A DNA stretch of 64,000 bases from Candidatus Gastranaerophilales bacterium (GTDB lineage: Bacteria > Cyanobacteriota > Vampirovibrionia > Gastranaerophilales > Gastranaerophilaceae): contig CALVHD010000003.1 in NCBI GenBank assembly GCA_944327245.1, positions 43,793 through 107,792 of the forward strand. Reading direction: 5' to 3'. Both the position numbers and the translations under genes were made by a program. Under the pieces are notes generated by a model, which saw only the letters and a list, made by a program, of their open reading frames with translations, was not told where the DNA came from and did no database searches. Shown one piece after another: positions 36,083 to 45,482 of this stretch (position 1 is its first letter; each line of letters begins with the position of its first letter).

Positions 36083-37387
36083 TTATACCACACCATATAG
36101 GTCATAGCATGTTGCTTTTGTTATTTTTACATTAACAATATCGCCGGGCGTTAAATATTCTTTTGACTTTATATATACAAGACCGTCTACTTCGGGTGCA
36201 TCTTTATAGCTTCTGGCTACTATGGTGCCATTAGAGTGTAGTTCTTCTATTATACACGGAATCTCTTTTTTTATGAAGCTTTTATTTATATTTAGAGAAA
36301 TTTCTTTTTGAATTTTCATCAATTCTCTTTTTCTCTTGTTTTTGGTTTGTGCGTTAATTTGCGGTTTTAAATTGTATGCGTATGTGTTTTTTTCTCTTGA
36401 ATATGCAAAAACACCAACTTTATCAAATTTTATTTTTTTTACAAAATTACATAAATGTTCAAATTCTTCTTGGGTTTCTTGAGGGTATCCTACAATAAAG
36501 CTTGTTCTTATGGCGACGTTTTTAATTTTTTTTCTTATTTTATTTATGAATTTTTCATAGTCTGCAACCGGACGTTTCATCCTTTTTAATACCTCTGGAT
36601 GTGAGTGTTGAAGCGGAATGTCAATATATTTAACAACTTTATCCAGTTTTGCTATTGCTTCAATTAATTCATCGTTGAAATTTGTCGGATAAGCATACAT
36701 AATTCTAATCCAATTAAGTTGTTCTATTTTGTTCAGTTCTTTTAAAAGTTTTGCCAACATTGGTTTTTTATATATATCAAGCCCGTAGCTTGTTGTGTCT
36801 TGAGCTATGAGTATAATTTCAGACACGCCCTTTTTGGCAAGCTCTTTTGCTTCTTCTATTATATTTTCAATTTTTCTTGATTTATATGAACCTCTTAGTC
36901 TTGGAATAACACAATAGCCACAATTGTAATAGCAGCCTTCAGAGATTTTAATATAGCTTGATGAACCTACTGTTATTTGCTCTCTTTTTATGTCTTCTCT
37001 GTAGCAATAGTCAGGTTTTTGAGATATATTGATATATTCTTTATTTTCTATTGCTTCGATAATTTTGTCGTAATTATTTACGCCTATGAAATTTGTTATT
37101 TCAGGTAGTAATTTGGTCAATTCTTCTTTGTATTTTTGAACTAAACAGCCGGTTAGAATTATTCTTTTGTTTTTTGAAATCATATCCATTATAGCCTTAA
37201 TGCTTTCTTTTTCGGCATCATGGATAAAAGAACAAGTGTTGATTATGACTGTTTTGATATTTTCATCTTCAGGATTTAGACTGTAATTGTAACCGTTTTT
37301 AACTAATAATCCTATCATTAGTTCCATATCAATCAGATTTTTGGCACAGCCAAACTGTAGAATTCCTATTGTTTCTTTATTTTTCAT
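36083..37387 (-). CDS. rimO: Ribosomal protein S12 methylthiotransferase
   Basis: RimO methylthiolates Asp88 of ribosomal protein uS12. Features: N-terminal UPF0004 domain with C14 (GCAKN), NTCSF and GCLVQK cysteines, the radical SAM CYYNCGYC (CxxxCxxC), and a C-terminal TRAM segment (about 370-434). It is 434 aa, full length. IPRLRGSYKSR favours RimO over MiaB. The ATG overlaps the end of the upstream membrane gene by 11 bases, so they share a transcript. Confidence 0.9.
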   Translation of the reverse strand: MKNKETIGILQFGCAKNLIDMELMIGLLVKNGYNYSLNPEDENIKTVIINTCSFIHDAEKESIKAIMDMISKNKRIILTGCLVQKYKEELTKLLPEITNFIGVNNYDKIIEAIENKEYINISQKPDYCYREDIKREQITVGSSSYIKISEGCYYNCGYCVIPRLRGSYKSRKIENIIEEAKELAKKGVSEIILIAQDTTSYGLDIYKKPMLAKLLKELNKIEQLNWIRIMYAYPTNFNDELIEAIAKLDKVVKYIDIPLQHSHPEVLKRMKRPVADYEKFINKIRKKIKNVAIRTSFIVGYPQETQEEFEHLCNFVKKIKFDKVGVFAYSREKNTYAYNLKPQINAQTKNKRKRELMKIQKEISLNINKSFIKKEIPCIIEELHSNGTIVARSYKDAPEVDGLVYIKSKEYLTPGDIVNVKITKATCYDLYGVV

Positions 37388-38954
37388 TTCTTTTAAAAAT
37401 TAAAACCTTATAATAATCTTCTATTATTGCTATTCTTGTATAATTATCCATAACATATGTGCAAAAATCAACTCCAAAGTTGTAACAAATAGGTGATTTT
37501 CCATAGTCAAGAGTATTTCTTGGAAAAAATATTATATAGGGTGTTTTGTTTGTTTTAAGTCTTTGAATAAAGTTTTCATCCTTAAATGTATCAAAGTCCA
37601 ATGGCGTAAAGGTAGAATTGTAAAACCCCCAAGATTTTTGGTGTATTAAATTAAAAATTTGACCTTCGGGAATCACAATAAAATTTTGATTTTTGGGTAT
37701 ATTTTGTGCTATAAAGTTGTTTGTTTTATCAAAAATTCCTTTAAAATCTCTGGTTAAATATATTCCTTTTGTGTTTGTTTGTAATTTTGGATTATTTTTA
37801 TAATAAATTATATTGAATATGTTTAGCGTTGTTAAAAGAACTATTATAAAACTTATTAAATACTTTTCAGACATAAATTTAGTACATATTAAATAACAGC
37901 TAAAAAGAATAAAAATATAACCAAAATTTCCATATCCGAGATAAGAAGTGTTAAATAGTGCTTTTGAAGAGAGGATAAGAGAAAAACCTATTAATAAGAT
38001 TTCTTTATCTGTTAATTTTTTTATGTTTATTATCGTAAGAAAGATGAGCAATATTGCACCAAGACAAAAAAGCATTCCATTTTGATTGAAAAAAAACAGT
38101 GCAAAAAATAAAAAGCCGATGGATGAAATTTTAAGTTTTTTTATGTATAAAAAGTACCCAATTATAACAATTAAAAGGAAAATCATTAATTCTTCAATAT
38201 TTTTGATGAAAAAATATTTTGAAAAAAATACGCCTGTAATTTTATATAAATAATGAATTGATGGCGCTTTGGACATTGTTTTAAGTAAATTTAGATTATT
38301 AATTATATCTTTAAATGCAATTTTATTTAAGTAAATGTATAAGACATTCATAAGGGGAAAAATAAAAATATAGGGAATATTTTTTGTAAAATTAATTTTT
38401 TTGTGAATTAAGTAAATAGAATATCCGATTAAAAATAAAATAAACAGCTCAATTCTATTTACAAGAATTAAACCTAAAAATAAAAATGACAAGCTGTAAT
38501 TTTTTTTAAGGGTAAAATACATTAAGTAAATTGAAGCTAAAACTGCCCAAATCATTGAATATGAATATGGTACAACGAAGGAAAAAATAGAATTAGAGAA
38601 GATATTTATGCTGATAAAAAAGAGCGTAAATATTAGGGCATAATTTTTTTTTGTAAAATTAATAATTGTCAAATAAAAGCCAACAACTATTAAATAAGCG
38701 AGTATATGTGCTTCTGCTAATAAAATTATCGGGCTTGGATTAATTTTATATAATAATTGATTAATAAAATATCCCCAAAAACCATATATTTGAAATATGT
38801 CTTTAGTTAATACTTCGCCATTTAACATTTGAAAAGGTATATAAACTTCTCTTGAAAAATCTATAAGCATGTTTCCTGATTTACCAAAGAGAAACACGCT
38901 AAAAAGTATATAGATTATTGAAATAATAATTAAATGTGCTTTTATTTTATTCAT
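37377..38954 (-). CDS. GT-C-like multi-pass membrane protein
   Basis: The 525-aa protein has about 12 membrane segments up to residue 380 and a soluble tail of about 140 residues. The first outer loop has a FSREVYIPF stretch but no strong DxD pair. The layout resembles polyprenyl-sugar-dependent transferases and the protein at 1379. No Shine-Dalgarno; extended -10 TGTTATAAA ends 6 bases before ATG. It overlaps rimO. Confidence 0.6.
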   Translation of the reverse strand: MNKIKAHLIIISIIYILFSVFLFGKSGNMLIDFSREVYIPFQMLNGEVLTKDIFQIYGFWGYFINQLLYKINPSPIILLAEAHILAYLIVVGFYLTIINFTKKNYALIFTLFFISINIFSNSIFSFVVPYSYSMIWAVLASIYLMYFTLKKNYSLSFLFLGLILVNRIELFILFLIGYSIYLIHKKINFTKNIPYIFIFPLMNVLYIYLNKIAFKDIINNLNLLKTMSKAPSIHYLYKITGVFFSKYFFIKNIEELMIFLLIVIIGYFLYIKKLKISSIGFLFFALFFFNQNGMLFCLGAILLIFLTIINIKKLTDKEILLIGFSLILSSKALFNTSYLGYGNFGYIFILFSCYLICTKFMSEKYLISFIIVLLTTLNIFNIIYYKNNPKLQTNTKGIYLTRDFKGIFDKTNNFIAQNIPKNQNFIVIPEGQIFNLIHQKSWGFYNSTFTPLDFDTFKDENFIQRLKTNKTPYIIFFPRNTLDYGKSPICYNFGVDFCTYVMDNYTRIAIIEDYYKVLIFKRNEK

Positions 38955-38960
38955 TTACAA

Positions 38961-38968
38961 TTTATAAC
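38961..38968 (-). promoter_or_regulatory. Extended -10 of the GT-C-like gene
   Basis: TG-T-TATAAA on the minus strand ends 6 bases before the ATG at 38954. TTGCCT 18 bases upstream is a weak -35. Confidence 0.45.
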
Positions 38969-39020
38969 AAATATTTTATTCTTTAGGCAATTTTTTAATA
39001 AAAAAATACTTTATTATAAT

Positions 39021-39572
39021 ATGTTTGAAGGATTATATGGTATGTATGGTAATAGAATTTCGGATATAGGCGGCAGACGCGTATTAGGTATGGGCGGTTC
39101 TTTAAATGCTTATATAAGAACAGGTAATGCATATAGCGGAGTTAATAATGCCGGTGTAAAAAATAATGCCAATAAGGCAAAAATTAGGGCAAATGTTGAT
39201 AAATTTATTACTTTTGGAACAATTGCGGCAGCTATAGGTGCTGTTGTTTTTTCAGTTAAAAACGGAAAATTAAACAAGGATGTTTTAAAATCTGCACAAA
39301 ATCGTGCTAAGACATTCTTTTCTTCTTTTAAATCCGGTACTTTTGGTGATGATATAAAAAATGCATTTAATGATTTTAAAAACAAAGCTTCAAGTGCGGC
39401 TAAAAAAGCAAGAAGTTATGCTCAACAAGCAGCTAAAAGCGCTAAAAGCAAAGCAAAAAAATATACAAAAGGCAAGGATATAGTTCCTGTTAATATTGAC
39501 GTAGATATTAAAAATCCTACAGGTGAGGTTGTTGCAAGGACTACAACGCCTTTAAGATATATTGAGCAATAA
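39021..39572 (+). CDS. Hypothetical protein with Ala/Lys-rich helix
   Basis: The 183-aa product has a Gly/Tyr-rich N-terminus (MFEGLYGMYGNRISDIGG), one hydrophobic segment (about 63-78), a long Ala/Lys/Ser helix (about 110-155) similar in style to histone-H1 or LEA tails, and a short C-terminal tail. No family recognised. A TATAAT directly touches this ATG, while AAGGA lies 10 bases before an in-frame ATG at 39042; the true start may be that one. Confidence 0.45.
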   Translation: MFEGLYGMYGNRISDIGGRRVLGMGGSLNAYIRTGNAYSGVNNAGVKNNANKAKIRANVDKFITFGTIAAAIGAVVFSVKNGKLNKDVLKSAQNRAKTFFSSFKSGTFGDDIKNAFNDFKNKASSAAKKARSYAQQAAKSAKSKAKKYTKGKDIVPVNIDVDIKNPTGEVVARTTTPLRYIEQ

Positions 39573-39578
39573 GCGCAT

Positions 39579-40031
39579 TTACTTTTTGTTTTTCAAAATA
39601 TATTCTTTTTTGATTTTTTCAAATTCTATTTTTTGATTTTCAGTGAGAATTTTTTCAAATTCTTCTCTGTGCTTTTTTCTTAGATTGTCTGCATCTTGTT
39701 TTAATAATACGAGTTGTAGTTTTTTTGGGGCAGTTTTAATGTCTGCTTGATATTTTGGAATTTTTGATTGGTAAATGGATTTTATTTCATTGTGTAGTTT
39801 TTCCATTTCTTTTACAATTTTTTCCATTTCTTTTCTGTTTTTTTTGCGATTTTGTTTTAAAATAGCTTTTTGCTCTGGTGTAAATTTTAATCTTTCGTCA
39901 AGCAGTTGTATAAATTCTTTTTTCTCTTTGTGAATTGGCTTGTTATTTGTTGGCAATTGATTTACATTTGCCAAAACAGAAATATTTATAAATAAATTTA
40001 ATATTATTATACTTATAATGGTTTTTTTCAT
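39579..40031 (-). CDS. Spy/CpxP-like periplasmic protein (CnrX-like sensor?)
   Basis: The 150-aa protein carries a signal peptide (MKKTIISIIILNLFINISVLA) and an all-helical mature part with LTxxQ-like repeats: FTPEQKAILKQNRKK and LTENQKIEFEKIKKE, as in Spy, CpxP and the CnrX/ZraP metal-resistance group. Several His residues (IHKEK, KLHNE, KKHRE) could bind metal. Its ATG overlaps the stop of the ECF sigma gene, so all three genes are coupled. I infer that it senses a periplasmic signal for the sigma factor. Confidence 0.7.
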   Translation of the reverse strand: MKKTIISIIILNLFINISVLANVNQLPTNNKPIHKEKKEFIQLLDERLKFTPEQKAILKQNRKKNRKEMEKIVKEMEKLHNEIKSIYQSKIPKYQADIKTAPKKLQLVLLKQDADNLRKKHREEFEKILTENQKIEFEKIKKEYILKNKK

Positions 40032-40534
40032 TAATCTTTATCCTCTGCCAATAAAAAGCTTAGTTTTTCTTTTAAAATTTTTCTTGCGTTATTTATTCTT
40101 GATTTGACCGTCCCTTGTGGTACTTTTAGAATTTGAGAAATTTTTTCATATGAGTAGTCTTCAAATTCGTATAATATTATTACTTCTTTCATTTTTTTAG
40201 GAAGAGCGTTAATTTCTTTTAGAATTATTTTTTGTCTTTCCTTATTTGTTAATTCTTTTTCAGGATTTTGCCTTGATTTTATTGAATTTATTGTGTTGTC
40301 GTCTGCAGTCGAATTTGTTTGATGTCTAAAATACGAACTTTTTAAATAATCACGGCAAATGTTTGCCGTAATTGTCGAAATCCACTGGGTGAATTTATTT
40401 TGTTCACGGTATTTATCAAGATGAAGATAAGTTTTAATATATACTTCTTGTTCTAAATCTTCGTTTTGTGTGCCTGTAAATTTTTTAATTATTTGTCGTA
40501 TTCTTTGACGATTTTTGTTTATTATATCTTTCAA
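40031..40534 (-). CDS. ECF sigma factor (sigma-70 family)
   Basis: The 167-aa protein has region 2 (DLEQEVYIKTYLHL... WISTITANICRDYL, about 25-70) and region 4 (LPKKMKEVIILYEF... ISQILKVPQGTVKSRINNAR, about 110-155) but no region 3, the ECF layout. The frame starts with TTG immediately after the stop of the 75-aa gene, with AAGG 8 bases upstream. It is the middle gene of the module and directs, I infer, the operon's own promoter. Confidence 0.88.
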   Translation of the reverse strand: MKDIINKNRQRIRQIIKKFTGTQNEDLEQEVYIKTYLHLDKYREQNKFTQWISTITANICRDYLKSSYFRHQTNSTADDNTINSIKSRQNPEKELTNKERQKIILKEINALPKKMKEVIILYEFEDYSYEKISQILKVPQGTVKSRINNARKILKEKLSFLLAEDKD

Positions 40535-40762
40535 CTATTTTACCTTTTGAAGTGCAAATTCATCTTCAAGCAATTGTTTTTGAAGAGTATTTGAGCTTAA
40601 TGATAAATACAAGTCATTTCCTTGATTATATAGATGAATTGTGCCTGAAAACAGAAAAGCGGGAATAAACAGCATAACAAACAGTTTTGCCATAGCTTTT
40701 CTTCTTTTTCTTTGTTTGTAAAGCGGTCTTGCTTCTTTGATTAATTCTGATAGTGTATCCAT
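40535..40762 (-). CDS. Small single-pass protein, putative CnrY-like anti-sigma factor
   Basis: The 75-aa protein has a basic cytoplasmic head (about 1-24, with KQRKRRKAMAK), one membrane segment (about 25-43) and a short outer tail. Such size and orientation match the CnrY type of anti-sigma factor, in which the short N-terminal tail clamps the sigma factor. There is no zinc-binding anti-sigma motif. It is the first gene of the ECF module; AAGGAAT lies before ATG. Confidence 0.6.
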   Translation of the reverse strand: MDTLSELIKEARPLYKQRKRRKAMAKLFVMLFIPAFLFSGTIHLYNQGNDLYLSLSSNTLQKQLLEDEFALQKVK

Positions 40763-40780
40763 TTTTTATTCCTTACATAT

Positions 40781-40810
40781 ATTATAACGACAAAATTATT
40801 TTTTTGTTCA
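40781..40810 (-). promoter_or_regulatory. ECF-type promoter of the sigma module
   Basis: On the minus strand TGAAC (40810-40806), exactly 16 bases, then CGTT (40789-40786) fit the ECF promoter pattern (Bacillus sigma-W/M: TGAAAC-N16-CGT). The same bases also contain a TATAAT (40786-40781) that could serve sigma-70 with TTGAAC 19 bases upstream. This suggests basal plus autoregulated transcription. Confidence 0.45.
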
Positions 40811-40966
40811 AATTTTTTTTAACATTTCTTAATATTTATTTTAAGCTATTGTTGAGTTTTAGGGGTTATTTCATTCTAATTTGTTAAATATTTGATTTGA
40901 TTGGCAATTTTGTATTTAAAAAATACTTTATTTATATATAAAGGATATATATTAAGAGAGTAAAAA

Positions 40967-41230
40967 ATGACAAAGTTAAGAACTTACAAAAATGTTTTTG
41001 AGCAAGAGGAATTTAATCCGTTCGAGGTGAAGGATAATACTCTTTCTCTTAGAAAAAGTTTAGAAAGAATTGACCAAAAGGATATAAGAGTTAAGTTTAA
41101 ATGTGCTCAAGATCCTATTAATTTGGCTTTTCAAAAAATTGAAGATATATCATTGAAAACTTTGGCTAAAGATTTTGTTAAGGAAAGTTTTTTCGATTTT
41201 GTATCTTTTATTTCAAATGTATGTAAATAA
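40967..41230 (+). CDS. Hypothetical 87-aa protein
   Basis: Small soluble protein beginning MTKLRTYKNVFEQEEFNPFE, with mixed charge and an FVSFISNVCK end. No family recognised. AGAGAG lies 9 bases before the ATG, and a strong terminator follows, so it is a well-delimited single gene divergent from the ECF module. Its upstream region overlaps that of the module. Confidence 0.5.
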   Translation: MTKLRTYKNVFEQEEFNPFEVKDNTLSLRKSLERIDQKDIRVKFKCAQDPINLAFQKIEDISLKTLAKDFVKESFFDFVSFISNVCK

Positions 41231-41283
41231 TTATCAAATAATTATTTATCTGAAATGGGGGATTATAGTTAGGTTTACAAATC

Positions 41284-41310
41284 ACTGTCTGAAAACAGAC
41301 AGTTTTTTTT
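41284..41310 (+). terminator. Intrinsic terminator
   Basis: ACTGTCTG-AAAA-CAGACAGT perfect 8-bp stem and a run of T, after the 87-aa gene. Confidence 0.88.
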
Positions 41311-41315
41311 ATGAA

Positions 41316-41347
41316 AAAAACAGGTATAGAAATCTACACCTGTTTTT
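41316..41347 (-). terminator. Intrinsic terminator of fusA
   Basis: Minus-strand hairpin ACAGGTGTAGA/TCTATACCTGT with one wobble pair and T run, 17 bases after the fusA stop. Confidence 0.75.
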
Positions 41348-41364
41348 GTATTTAAAATTAAATA

Positions 41365-43455
41365 TTAGTTATCAGAAGCTGCTGATTTTGAAATAATTTC
41401 TTTTTCAATATTAGCAGGAACTTGTTCATAACATTTAAATTCCATTGAGAATGTGCCTCTGCCTTGTGTATTTGAACGCAAATCAGTAGCATATCCAAAC
41501 ATGTTTGCAAGAGGAACGATTGCTCTTACAATAACGTTTCCTGTATTTCCTTGAGGTTCTTGACCTTCAATTCTTCCACGACGTCTTGAGATATCGCCTA
41601 TGATGGTGCCTGTAAATTCATCAGGAATTTCAATTTCAACTTTCATCATAGGTTCTAAGATACAAGGTTGAGCTTTTTTTGCACCTTCTTTAATTGCCAT
41701 AGAACCGGCAATTTTAAATGCCATTTCTGAAGAGTCAACTTCGTGATAGCTTCCGTCATAAAGCTCAACTTTAACGTCAATCATCGGATATCCTGCTAAG
41801 ATACCGCCCTCAAGAGCTTCTTCCATACCTTTTCTGGCTGGTTCAATGTATTCTTTCGGGATTGCACCACCAACGATTTTGTTTTCAAATACAAATCCTT
41901 CATTTTCGCCCGCAGGAGAGATTTTAATTTTAACGTGACCATATTGACCTTTACCACCTGATTGACGAATGAATTTAGAGTCTTGATCAGCAGTGCCTCT
42001 GATAGTTTCACGATAAGCAACTTGAGGTTTACCGATATTTGCTTCAACTTTGAATTCTCTAAGCATACGGTCAACAATAATATCTAAGTGCAATTCACCC
42101 ATACCTGAAATAATTGTTTGACCTGTTTCTGTATCTGATTTAACTCTGAATGACGGATCTTCTTCAGCCAGTTTTTGAAGAGCTATACCCATTTTATCTT
42201 GGTCTGCTTTTGTTTTTGGTTCAATAGCAACTGAAATAACAGGTTCAGGGAAGCTCATTCTTTCTAATATAATCGGAGCTTTTTCATCACAAAGAGTATC
42301 GCCTGTTGTTGTGTCTTTTAAACCAACAGCAGCGCAGATGTCGCCTGCATATACTTCTTGTTCTTCAAGACGTTGGTCTGCATACATTCTAACCAATCTT
42401 GAAATACGTTCTTTTTTGCCGTTTGTAGCGTTAAGAACATATGAACCTGAAGCAATTGAGCCTGAATAAACTCTTAAGAATGTTAAACGTCCAACAAACG
42501 GGTCTGTCATAACTTTGAATGCTAAAGCTGAGAATGGTTCAGAGTCTGATGAATGACGTTGTGTTTTTGTTCCGTCTTCAAGTTCGCCTTCAATTGCTTT
42601 AACATCTACAGGAGAAGGCATATAGTCAACAACATTGTTTAATAAAAGTTGTACACCTTTGTTTTTGAATGCTGTACCGCAGCAAACAGGAACAATTTTG
42701 TTATTGCAAACAGCTTTTCTTAAACCTGCTTTTAATTCTTCAATTGTTATTGTAGAAGGATCATCAAAGAATTTTTCCATCAATGAGTCATCTTCTGCTG
42801 CAATTGCTTCAACCATTGCATCTCTGTATTCTTGAGCTTTTTCTTTTAAATCAGCCGGAATATCTTCTTCTTTTATATCTGTACCAAGGTCATTTGTATA
42901 AATTTCGGCTTTCATTGTCATTAAGTCAACAAGACCTGTAAATTTATCTTCAGCACCAATTGGAAGTTGGATAGGAACAGCATTTGCTCCAAGTCTGTTT
43001 TTAATTTGGTCAACTACACGATAGAAATCTGCACCTGTTCTGTCCATTTTGTTTACAAATACCATTCTTGGTACTTCGTATCTGTTTGCTTGGCGCCATA
43101 CTGTTTCTGATTGAGATTGAACACCGCCAACTGCACAGAATACAGCTACAACACCATCTAATACACGTAATGAACGTTCTACTTCGATGGTAAAGTCAAC
43201 GTGGCCGGGGGTGTCAATAATGTTGATTTGGTGTCCTTTCCAAGTTGCAGTAACTGCAGCAGATTGGATTGTGATACCTCTTTCTCTTTCTTGTTCCATA
43301 AAGTCAGTTACGGCAGCACCATCGTGAACTTCGCCGATTTTATGTGTTTTACCTGTATAGAATAAAATACGCTCTGTGGTAGTAGTTTTACCTGCGTCAA
43401 TATGCGCAGCAATACCAATATTGCGGATTTTTTCCAGTGCTGTTTTTCTTGGCAT
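41365..43455 (-). CDS. fusA: Elongation factor G
   Basis: EF-G catalyses ribosomal translocation with GTP. Domains: G domain with [19 protein letters not shown] (about 17-35), DTPGH and NKMDRTGA, then domains II-V to [14 protein letters not shown]. The 696 aa is canonical and keeps RERGITI (switch I). AAGGAA lies before the ATG. It stands alone here rather than in the str operon with rpsL, rpsG and tuf. Confidence 0.97.
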   Translation of the reverse strand: MPRKTALEKIRNIGIAAHIDAGKTTTTERILFYTGKTHKIGEVHDGAAVTDFMEQERERGITIQSAAVTATWKGHQINIIDTPGHVDFTIEVERSLRVLDGVVAVFCAVGGVQSQSETVWRQANRYEVPRMVFVNKMDRTGADFYRVVDQIKNRLGANAVPIQLPIGAEDKFTGLVDLMTMKAEIYTNDLGTDIKEEDIPADLKEKAQEYRDAMVEAIAAEDDSLMEKFFDDPSTITIEELKAGLRKAVCNNKIVPVCCGTAFKNKGVQLLLNNVVDYMPSPVDVKAIEGELEDGTKTQRHSSDSEPFSALAFKVMTDPFVGRLTFLRVYSGSIASGSYVLNATNGKKERISRLVRMYADQRLEEQEVYAGDICAAVGLKDTTTGDTLCDEKAPIILERMSFPEPVISVAIEPKTKADQDKMGIALQKLAEEDPSFRVKSDTETGQTIISGMGELHLDIIVDRMLREFKVEANIGKPQVAYRETIRGTADQDSKFIRQSGGKGQYGHVKIKISPAGENEGFVFENKIVGGAIPKEYIEPARKGMEEALEGGILAGYPMIDVKVELYDGSYHEVDSSEMAFKIAGSMAIKEGAKKAQPCILEPMMKVEIEIPDEFTGTIIGDISRRRGRIEGQEPQGNTGNVIVRAIVPLANMFGYATDLRSNTQGRGTFSMEFKCYEQVPANIEKEIISKSAASDN

Positions 43456-43649
43456 ATTTAATTTCCTTTTCTATAATAGTATTCCTGTATGTACTATAAT
43501 TTTCTCACAAACAAGACTATTGGCAAGCGTTTGAATATTATTATTTTTGATATGTTACATATTTTTTTTAAATTTTTCATACATTTACTGGGTTTACTTT
43601 TTTCAAAATAACCTTAAAATGTATATGAAATAACTTATGAGGTGTTATT

Positions 43650-44189
43650 ATGGCTAATTTAATTGGTTCGAGTTTATTTACCGGTGCTATTTCCGGATTG
43701 AATGCAAATTATCTTTTGATGTTAAACGGTGCAAACGGTCTTTCGATGGAAAGTATATTAAACCCTGATTCAGACGCAATTCGATACACCGTTAATCAAA
43801 CTTTTAGAAGCTATATGATGACAAATTTTAATCAAATTGATATTGATGGCGATGGTCTTATTACAACTGAAGATATAACAAATTATTCTGCAAAACTTCG
43901 TTCTCAGGGTATGACCTACAATGAATTGTCACAATTGTGTGTTTCAGGCGGATCTTCTATGTCTTCTCTATTGGATACAGTGTTATCTAATTTTACAGAA
44001 ATTGACACTAACCACGATGGAAGAGTTACTCAAGGCGAAATAAATGCTTATCGAATTAATCAGGAAATAAAAGACGTTAAAGAAAAATATCCGAGAATTG
44101 ATCCTACTAAAATGTCGATGTTTTATGAATCTAAAGTTGATAATACAGAGTCGACATCAGATAAAGAAGACAGAGTTTTTGGCGGTTAA
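43650..44189 (+). CDS. EF-hand calcium-binding protein
   Basis: The 179-aa protein has two EF-hand loops: DIDGDGLITTED (about 69-80) and DTNHDGRVTQGE (about 116-127), both with the expected Asp/Asn ligands and final acidic residue. The N-terminus is hydrophobic and Ser/Gly/Asn-rich without a standard signal peptide. GAGGTG lies 9 bases before the ATG. It is followed by a terminator and, convergently, an MGW coiled-coil gene. Role unknown; calcium binding is the only supported inference. Confidence 0.8.
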   Translation: MANLIGSSLFTGAISGLNANYLLMLNGANGLSMESILNPDSDAIRYTVNQTFRSYMMTNFNQIDIDGDGLITTEDITNYSAKLRSQGMTYNELSQLCVSGGSSMSSLLDTVLSNFTEIDTNHDGRVTQGEINAYRINQEIKDVKEKYPRIDPTKMSMFYESKVDNTESTSDKEDRVFGG

Positions 44190-44194
44190 AATAA

Positions 44195-44225
44195 AAAAAG
44201 ACGGAGTTTTTAACTCCGTCTTTTT
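44195..44225. terminator. Bidirectional intrinsic terminator
   Basis: Perfect 14-bp stem (AAAAAGACGGAGTT / AACTCCGTCTTTTT) with TTT loop between convergent genes. Confidence 0.88.
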
Positions 44226-44256
44226 AACACTAAACTTAAGAATCGGTTATATTAAA

Positions 44257-44784
44257 CTATGATAGTTTGATTGTTGAGTTTTGAATTTCAGAGCTTATTG
44301 CTTCTGATACTGATTGCATTTCTTGGCTTACGTTTTCCATCAATGTTTCGATTTCAACTTGTTGTTGATCAAGAGTTGTTTCTGTGTCGTTAGATTCTTC
44401 TTCAATCATTGCAAGTTCATCTTCCCAGTATGTTGTTGCTTCGTTTGTTTCATTTGAATAATTTTCTTTTAATTCATCAAGCTGATTTTGCAAATCTGAC
44501 AATGTTTGTCCATTATATTCATAATCACTTGATGATTCGCCTGCATCTTTTGCAGCTTGTCTTAATTCGCTCATTTGATCATAAATGCTTTGTTTATTTG
44601 ATGTATAAGAGTCTTGAATTTCTCTTGTTTGAGAATTTTTGTCGTTTTCCACTCTAATTTGTTCGGCGTGGTATTGTCTTGCCATTTTTCTTTTTTCTCT
44701 TGAAATTTGTAAATCCTCAAGTTGATAGCTTGCATGAACTCTTTTAAGTTCTGTTTTCCTTAATGCTAATGTAACCCAACCCAT
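44257..44784 (-). CDS. MGW coiled-coil protein, copy 1
   Basis: This 175-aa, nearly all helical protein starts MGWVTLALRKTELKRVH and ends SSEIQNSTIKLS. Its central region (about 50-165) is a Gln/Glu-rich coiled coil. No signal peptide or membrane segment. It is a paralog of the protein at 47819: MGW[VI]xLxLR+, the R...ARQY/HRQL region and the closing SSxIxxSxIxLS are shared. No known family; AGAGGT lies before ATG. Confidence 0.55.
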   Translation of the reverse strand: MGWVTLALRKTELKRVHASYQLEDLQISREKRKMARQYHAEQIRVENDKNSQTREIQDSYTSNKQSIYDQMSELRQAAKDAGESSSDYEYNGQTLSDLQNQLDELKENYSNETNEATTYWEDELAMIEEESNDTETTLDQQQVEIETLMENVSQEMQSVSEAISSEIQNSTIKLS

Positions 44785-44910
44785 AGTTGACCTCTTTCTT
44801 GTAGTTTAGTGTGTGTAACGTGTGTTTTCTTTTCTTACATTAATAAACAATTTTTGTATAAAATTATTGTCTTTGTTATATAAAGAGTATATACTATTTT
44901 GTAATATTTC

Positions 44911-45450
44911 TTAACACTTATCGTTTTTTAGTATTGAAATCAGGCATCTTCCGTATTTTTTAGACTTAATTATATCAAGATTTAAATTTTGATTTGCAAT
45001 AATATCTGATATATTAATTTCGCTTAATTTATCAAATTCAACAATAATTATTCCGTTTTTTGAAACAAGTTCAGATGCTTTTTTGATTATGGGTTCATAA
45101 TTCATATTCCATGGGGGGTCTATATAAATAATGTCAAATTTTTTTTCTGTTGTATATTTGAGGCTGTCTGTAATGATTAGGTTGGGTTTTTGTTTTATTT
45201 TTTCGTAGTTTCTTTTTATTATTGCTGCTGTTTTTGGATTGATTTCAAGCTCATATACGCTATATCCTCTGGATATTGCTTCAAGCCCCATAATGGCACT
45301 TCCGGCAAACATATCTAAAAATGTATTATCTTTGAATTCAAATTGCTGCAGTATATTAAATATACTTTCTCTTACTTTTGAAAGCGTAGGTTTTGCGCTT
45401 TTTGGCACTTCAATTTTATGTCCTTTAAATTGCCCACCTGTCAGATACAA
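44911..45450 (-). CDS. rsmD: 16S rRNA (guanine966-N2)-methyltransferase RsmD-like
   Basis: The 179-aa product opens LTGGQFKGHKI, has the SAM-binding loop DMFAGSAIMGLEAISRG (about 41-57) and the catalytic IDPPW (family DPPY, Trp here) near 110. This is the RsmD family, methylating G966 of 16S rRNA. The frame starts with TTG and AGGAG 8 bases upstream. Only 32 bases separate it from the divergent oxidoreductase, so the two promoters must overlap. Confidence 0.86.
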   Translation of the reverse strand: MYLTGGQFKGHKIEVPKSAKPTLSKVRESIFNILQQFEFKDNTFLDMFAGSAIMGLEAISRGYSVYELEINPKTAAIIKRNYEKIKQKPNLIITDSLKYTTEKKFDIIYIDPPWNMNYEPIIKKASELVSKNGIIIVEFDKLSEINISDIIANQNLNLDIIKSKKYGRCLISILKNDKC

Positions 45451-45482
45451 AATATTTCTCCTTTTTGTAAGATAAATTTACC

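Noticed and set aside
41796..42077. Frame inside fusA
   Set aside because: Alternative frame of a highly conserved gene, with no ribosome site.
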